Shown one piece after another: positions 6,283 through 9,990 of a DNA stretch of 9,990 nucleotides (position 1 is the stretch's first letter; the number at the start of each line of letters is the position of its first letter). Location: the NCBI GenBank assembly GCA_018667205.1, contig JABIVN010000311.1:1-9990 (forward strand). Reading direction: 5' to 3'. The position numbers were made by a program, and so were the translations under genes. Under the pieces are notes generated by a model, which searched no databases, was not told the DNA's origin, and saw only the letters and a program-made list of their open reading frames with translations. This stretch comes from Gammaproteobacteria bacterium. Its GTDB lineage: Bacteria; Pseudomonadota; Gammaproteobacteria; Pseudomonadales; Azotimanducaceae.

Positions 6283-7165
6283 CGTCGTAACCAAGACTCC
6301 TGATAGCGCGCTCATCATCAGACCAACCCGACTTGACCTTCACCCAAGTATTCAGCATAACTTTTACGCCGAGCACCCTTTCCATGTCTTTTCGGGCATC
6401 TGTACCGACCCGTTTTAGTCGCTCTCCTGATTTCCCAATCAGAATACTTTTCTGGCCATCCTTCTCAACAAAGATTGTTGCATCGATGTGGGTTGCCTTC
6501 TCTCTTTCCTCAAACTTCTCAATTTGAATGGTAAGGGCGTAAGGAAGTTCATCGCCTAACTGACGCATGAGCTTTTCACGAATGATCTCAGAAACAAGAA
6601 ACCGTTCGGTGCGATCCGTTACCTGCTCCGCGTCAAAATAAAATGGTGATTCCGGCAACGCTTCACAAATCACTTTTTCAAGCTCTTCAAGATTGGCGTT
6701 CTTTTCAGCCGATACGGGCACCAGGTTCGTATCAGGATATTTCTCCTGAAGCCCGGAGAGCATAGGGAACAACGTATTCTTGTTTTCGATCAGGTCAATC
6801 TTGTTAACGACAATAATCTTCTTGGCTTTCGATTGATTGAAAAGGCGGGAAACTTCCTGATCGTCTTCACCTATTTTTCCCCTGTCGAGTATGAACAACA
6901 GCACATCCACATCACGCAGCGCGCTTTTAGCGCTCTTATTCATGTAGCGATTCAGCGCCTTGGGCTCATTCAAGTGAATACCCGGCGTATCTACGAAAAG
7001 TATCTGATGAGAACCCGTCGTCTTGATGCCTAAAAGATTGTGCCGAGTGGTCTGCGGCTTTCTGGAAGTAATGCTGATCTTTTGGCCGAGAAGCGCATTC
7101 AATAACGTCGACTTACCAACATTGGGACGACCTACTATAGCGACATAGCCACACCGCGTATTCAA
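6275..7165 (-). CDS. era: Era, GTPase for 30S ribosome assembly
   Basis: Era is an essential GTPase that binds the 3' end of 16S rRNA and helps mature the 30S subunit. The 296-residue protein is full length. The GTPase motifs are GRPNVGKS (12-19), a threonine-rich switch I (about 39-46, TTRHNLLG), DTPG (59-62), NKID (121-124) and SAE (152-154). The C-terminal KH RNA-binding domain includes the GKSG loop at 244-247 and ends SGWSDDERAIRSLGYDDV, a recognisable Era tail. Translation begins at TTG (7163-7165), which overlaps the rnc stop codon as TTGA. The strong Shine-Dalgarno sequence GGAGGTG lies 5 bases upstream, inside the last codons of rnc. The pairing with rnc is conserved widely and fits their joint role in rRNA processing. 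Confidence 0.97.
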   Translation of the reverse strand: MNTRCGYVAIVGRPNVGKSTLLNALLGQKISITSRKPQTTRHNLLGIKTTGSHQILFVDTPGIHLNEPKALNRYMNKSAKSALRDVDVLLFILDRGKIGEDDQEVSRLFNQSKAKKIIVVNKIDLIENKNTLFPMLSGLQEKYPDTNLVPVSAEKNANLEELEKVICEALPESPFYFDAEQVTDRTERFLVSEIIREKLMRQLGDELPYALTIQIEKFEEREKATHIDATIFVEKDGQKSILIGKSGERLKRVGTDARKDMERVLGVKVMLNTWVKVKSGWSDDERAIRSLGYDDV

Positions 7166-7851
7166 TTGATCACCTCCAGGTGCTTAAGGGCAAGTTCGGC
7201 GGCCTTCTGTTCGGCTCGCCTTCGTGAAGTTCCAATTGCTCTGATTGTGCTGTTAAAGAATAAAGATCGACACTCGATCTCAAAATATTGATTAGGAGAT
7301 TTGCCCGTCATACCAACCAAAATATAATCCGGCACTGGCTTCCCTTCAGCCTGAAGGTGCTCCTGAAGTTGAGACTTGGCATCTTTCGCTATATTCGAAG
7401 TCGTTAGTGCTGCCAGCCGTTCTTTATATAATCCCAGGACACAATCCGTTGCTTCGTTGATTCCCCCGTCCAGAAAAACTGCCCCTATGATCGCTTCTAC
7501 CGCATCTGACAGGATCGAGTCCCGCTCGAAACCGCCACTATTAAGCTCGCCACTTCCCATTGTCAGGAACCCACCAAGATCCAACTCCCTGGCAATTTCT
7601 GCAAGTGTTTGCTCTTTGACCAGCCTAGCTCTTAGACGGGACAAGTCACCTTCTTTTGCCTCGGGAAAACGCTTGAACAGCGCCGAGGCTACGACAAAGT
7701 TAAGGATTGAATCTCCAAGAAATTCTAGACGTTCATTATTCCGCTCACCGAAACTTCGGTGCGTTACCGATTGATCGAGTAACGATGCATTTTTAAATGT
7801 GTATGCAACACGCGACTCAAGTTTCTTTAAATCGGACACGCTGACCCGCAC
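7162..7851 (-). CDS. rnc: Ribonuclease III
   Basis: RNase III cuts double-stranded RNA, releasing 16S and 23S rRNA precursors and processing many mRNAs. The 229-residue protein has the endonuclease domain first, with the signature NERLEFLGDS. The metal-binding acidic residues are Glu40, Glu43, Asp47, Asp116 and Glu119 (SDAVEA), matching the E. coli set. The C-terminal double-stranded RNA-binding domain (about 156-226) begins DAKSQLQEHLQAEGKPVPDY and ends with RRRAEQKAAELALKHLE. The start is a GTG at 7849-7851 that shares one base with the stop of the preceding gene (TAGTG). A second in-frame GTG four codons later (7837-7839) is also possible, since neither has a strong ribosome binding site. 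RNase III commonly cleaves its own leader, but I do not see a defined hairpin here. Confidence 0.96.
   Translation of the reverse strand: MRVSVSDLKKLESRVAYTFKNASLLDQSVTHRSFGERNNERLEFLGDSILNFVVASALFKRFPEAKEGDLSRLRARLVKEQTLAEIARELDLGGFLTMGSGELNSGGFERDSILSDAVEAIIGAVFLDGGINEATDCVLGLYKERLAALTTSNIAKDAKSQLQEHLQAEGKPVPDYILVGMTGKSPNQYFEIECRSLFFNSTIRAIGTSRRRAEQKAAELALKHLEVIN
7171..7177 (-). promoter_or_regulatory. Shine-Dalgarno sequence for the era TTG start
   Basis: The minus strand reads GGAGGTG, then ATCAA, then TTG. A near-perfect ribosome binding site embedded in the 3' end of rnc decides the era start and compensates for the weak TTG codon. No in-frame ATG lies close by. Confidence 0.85.
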
Positions 7852-8237
7852 TAATCTCTAAGGGGAACTTTCTTGTCGAAAACAGCGATTAAGCTCAAGT
7901 TGTTAACCAGATGAACCCGCTCCTCGTAATCCAGGACTAATTCGGTCCCAGCTTTGCTACGAACAACTGTCAGATGCTTCTTAAGGTCAAAGTCACGGAT
8001 ATTATTTATCTTCAACCGTTTACTCATGGTCTCTCTGATACGAGCCTCTCTCTGGAGAGCCAAGCCGTTTTCCTTCGACATCTTCTCCATGACGCTGCCC
8101 ATAGTGTTGTGATCCAGATAAAGCGGCACCAGTCGCGAGCCCACTGAGACCAGTGACGCGATGATCAGGAGGGTAATCATAACGCTACCGATGCTCCCTC
8201 TCTGTCGGTGCTTGCCTAGCAAGGTTCCTCTATTCAT
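7851..8237 (-). CDS. DUF4845 family single-pass membrane protein
   Basis: This small protein of 128 residues lies between lepB and rnc, the usual place for the uncharacterised DUF4845 family in gammaproteobacteria. It has a basic, glycine-containing N-terminus (GKHRQRGSIGS), one hydrophobic helix at about 18-40 and a soluble C-terminal part of about 85 residues, probably periplasmic. The layout of basic residues, glycine and helix resembles a type IV prepilin N-terminus, though the glutamate expected at mature position +5 is absent. The start is the ATG at 8235-8237, preceded by AAGGAG at 8245-8250 with a 7-base gap. An in-frame TTG at 8261 is less likely, because it would begin inside lepB ahead of that site. 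The function is not known. Its position suggests co-expression with signal peptidase. Confidence 0.85.
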   Translation of the reverse strand: MNRGTLLGKHRQRGSIGSVMITLLIIASLVSVGSRLVPLYLDHNTMGSVMEKMSKENGLALQREARIRETMSKRLKINNIRDFDLKKHLTVVRSKAGTELVLDYEERVHLVNNLSLIAVFDKKVPLRD

Positions 8238-8244
8238 CCTCTGA

Positions 8245-8250
8245 CTCCTT
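8245..8250 (-). promoter_or_regulatory. Shine-Dalgarno sequence for the DUF4845 gene, overlapping the lepB stop
   Basis: The minus strand reads TAAGGAG, so the lepB TAA stop and the AAGGAG ribosome binding site share bases. The ATG at 8237 follows after 7 bases. This fixes the DUF4845 start and implies tight coupling with lepB translation. Confidence 0.75.
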
Positions 8251-9043
8251 ACTGTATCCAACCATTGCGCGAAAACTCCGGCAACCGAAGTCCCGGCTTT
8301 TTATGCAGCCAGATCGCTACCGCCCTGCCAACGATATTATGTTCTGACACTAGCCCCCAATATCGACTATCGCTGCTCTGATCGCGATTATCTCCCATCA
8401 TGAAATAGTGGCCTTCCGGAATCACCCATTCATCAACACTTGTTTCACGATAGGGGTTCCTTTGAATCAAGTGCTCAACGGCTCCCAGCTTCTCCGTATA
8501 TTGCAGAACCGTGGGGTTCACGGGAGGTATCTGGGCAACAAAAGTCTGATTCTGTCGCTTGTCGTTGATATACACGGTCTTATCCTGATACCGAACGACA
8601 TCACCGGGTATTCCCACCACCCGTTTGATGAAATATTCGTCCTGATGGGGGGGGATAAAGACCATCACCTCGCCGTTCTTTGGCGCTGTAATATCAACAA
8701 TTTTAGTACCAACAACAGGCAATCTGATGCCATAGGTGAATTTGTTAACCAGAATAAAATCACCGACAGCAAGCGTCGGAATCATCGAACCTGTGGGAAT
8801 TTGAAAGGGCTCAAACAAAAAAGAACGCAATACTAAAACAATAGCAAGCACAGGGAAAAATGAAATTGAATATTCAACAAAGATCGATTCTTTGAGCATC
8901 GCCTCACGAGATTTTCCGTCGATATCACCGGCTGCAGCAACACGGTTGAGCCTCTTTGGACGAAACACCAAGTGGTCAACCAACCACACAATACCAGTTA
9001 ACGCGGTGGCAAGAACGAGGATAAGGGGGAAATTAATACTCAT
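8249..9043 (-). CDS. lepB: Signal peptidase I
   Basis: LepB removes signal peptides from exported proteins at the outer face of the inner membrane. The 264-residue protein has two N-terminal membrane helices (about 4-24 and 57-76) joined by a cytoplasmic loop, as in E. coli LepB. The catalytic serine is Ser86 in [11 protein letters not shown] (box B). The general-base lysine is Lys140 in [13 protein letters not shown] (box D). Box E reads [14 protein letters not shown] (217-230). The ATG start overlaps the lepA stop as ATGA, with GAAGGT (9050-9055) about 6 bases upstream. A run of eight C on the coding strand (8647-8654) encodes part of FIPPHQD in the catalytic domain. The C-terminus ends [16 protein letters not shown]. 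Confidence 0.97.
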   Translation of the reverse strand: MSINFPLILVLATALTGIVWLVDHLVFRPKRLNRVAAAGDIDGKSREAMLKESIFVEYSISFFPVLAIVLVLRSFLFEPFQIPTGSMIPTLAVGDFILVNKFTYGIRLPVVGTKIVDITAPKNGEVMVFIPPHQDEYFIKRVVGIPGDVVRYQDKTVYINDKRQNQTFVAQIPPVNPTVLQYTEKLGAVEHLIQRNPYRETSVDEWVIPEGHYFMMGDNRDQSSDSRYWGLVSEHNIVGRAVAIWLHKKPGLRLPEFSRNGWIQ

Positions 9044-9990
9044 TTTTCTACCTTCAGCACCGCCAGGAATGCTTCCTGCGGAATCTCAACGCTACCGACC
9101 TGCTTCATTCTCTTTTTCCCTGCTTTTTGCTTCTCTAGTAATTTTTTCTTTCGGGTAATGTCGCCACCATAACATTTGGCAGTGACATTCTTGCGCAATG
9201 CCTTCACCGTCTGTCTCGCAATAATCTGCCCGCCGATGGCCGCCTGAATGGCAACATCAAACATCTGCCGTGGTATTAGTTCTTTCATTTTTTTCGTGAG
9301 TGAAAAACCTTTCCCCCTGGCGTCGTCCCTGTGAACAATTACTGCCAAGGCGTCTACGATATCACCGTTAATTAGCACGTCGAGCCTGACCAGATTGGAC
9401 GCTTCGAATCGATCGAACGAATAGTCAAGCGAAGCGTATCCCCGAGAGACTGATTTAAGCCGATCAAAGAAATCGAGTACAACTTCATTCATCGGCATGT
9501 CATAAGCCAAAGAAACCTGTTTACCGACAAACTGCATGTCTTTTTGAACACCTCGCCTTTCAATACAAAGCGTAATGACACTGCCCACATGTTCGGATGG
9601 CACCAAAATGTTTGCTCGCACTATTGGCTCGCGCATCTCTTCTATCGTAGATGGATCAGGCAATTGAGAAGGATTATCAACCTTAGTGACATCACCGGAT
9701 TTAGTCAGCACTTCATAAACTACCGTGGGAGCCGAAGTGATCAGGTCGAGGTTATATTCCCGCTCCAAACGCTCCTGGATGATCTCCATGTGAAGCATGC
9801 CAAGGAAACCACAGCGGAATCCACTTCCCAGCGCATCTGAGCTTTCCGGCTCGTAAGCAAGAGAAGCATCATTTAAGGTAAGCTTTTCAAGCGCGTCCCG
9901 GAAGTTGTCAAAATCGTCCGAACTAACCGTGAACATCCCTGCATAAACCTGCGGCTTTATTTTCTCAAAACCCGGCAGCGTTGGCACAGA
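9040..9990 (-). CDS. lepA: LepA / EF4, ribosome-associated translational GTPase (C-terminal part, cut by window edge)
   Basis: The open frame runs off the right edge, so only the last 316 residues are seen; the GTP-binding domain lies outside. LepA is an elongation-factor-like GTPase linked to translation initiation and ribosome assembly, and to back-translocation in vitro. The visible part starts in the conserved stretch [16 protein letters not shown] and continues with [20 protein letters not shown] (domain III/EF-G-like fold). The LepA-specific C-terminal domain has [20 protein letters not shown] and ends [10 protein letters not shown]; that lysine-rich CYGGD motif separates LepA from EF-G and TypA. 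The stop overlaps the lepB start as ATGA. Any internal start inside the window (for example the GTG at 9985-9987) is a valine codon within the protein, not the true start. Confidence 0.96.
   Translation of the reverse strand, partial: SVPTLPGFEKIKPQVYAGMFTVSSDDFDNFRDALEKLTLNDASLAYEPESSDALGSGFRCGFLGMLHMEIIQERLEREYNLDLITSAPTVVYEVLTKSGDVTKVDNPSQLPDPSTIEEMREPIVRANILVPSEHVGSVITLCIERRGVQKDMQFVGKQVSLAYDMPMNEVVLDFFDRLKSVSRGYASLDYSFDRFEASNLVRLDVLINGDIVDALAVIVHRDDARGKGFSLTKKMKELIPRQMFDVAIQAAIGGQIIARQTVKALRKNVTAKCYGGDITRKKKLLEKQKAGKKRMKQVGSVEIPQEAFLAVLKVEK

Noticed and set aside
8408..8836. Plus-strand open frame of 142 codons opposite lepB
   Set aside because: It overlaps the signal peptidase catalytic boxes on the other strand and shows no domain of its own.

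Overview
The window is a chromosomal housekeeping segment from a gammaproteobacterium. It is built around the conserved lepA-lepB-(DUF4845)-rnc-era-recO-acpS cluster and a neighbouring relA-rlmD-cysM cluster, with a sensor-type gene between them. In pseudomonads and their marine relatives (Cellvibrionales/OM60-like groups) gacS/barA sits next to cysM in the same way, so I infer a Pseudomonadales/Cellvibrionales-like source; the exact taxon cannot be read from this sequence. There are no tRNA or rRNA genes, insertion sequences, CRISPR arrays or phage genes. Gene density is almost complete, and the longest non-coding stretch is about 60 bases.

Layout from left to right. Positions 1-737 (minus strand) hold the N-terminal third of relA, cut by the window edge. 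Next come rlmD (778-2067, minus) and cysM (2082-3071, minus), so cysM, rlmD and relA read as one leftward unit. A 58-base divergent intergenic region contains a perfect dyad. From it a plus-strand gene (3130-5172) runs rightward and encodes a 680-residue membrane protein. The remaining genes form a tightly packed leftward operon in transcription order lepA (5'-truncated at the right edge), lepB, DUF4845, rnc, era, recO, acpS. Adjacent genes overlap or nearly touch at every junction. acpS and the plus-strand gene run tail to tail and overlap by 14 bases.

Functionally, the right-hand operon joins translation (LepA/EF4), protein export (signal peptidase I), RNA processing and ribosome maturation (RNase III, Era), recombination repair (RecO) and acyl-carrier-protein activation (AcpS). 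The left-hand unit joins cysteine synthesis (CysM), 23S rRNA methylation (RlmD) and the stringent response (RelA). RelA visibly lacks the HD hydrolase residues and so looks like a synthetase-only enzyme.

The most unusual gene is the one at 3130-5172. By position and by its C-terminal receiver and HPt domains it corresponds to the GacS/BarA hybrid sensor kinase. However, the periplasmic sensor domain, the kinase H-box, and the ATP-binding N and G boxes are not recognisable, while the receiver aspartate and the HPt histidine are kept. It looks like a kinase-dead phosphorelay protein in the place of a global regulator. A second, smaller oddity is that pdxJ, which sits between recO and acpS in E. 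coli, is absent: recO and acpS overlap directly.
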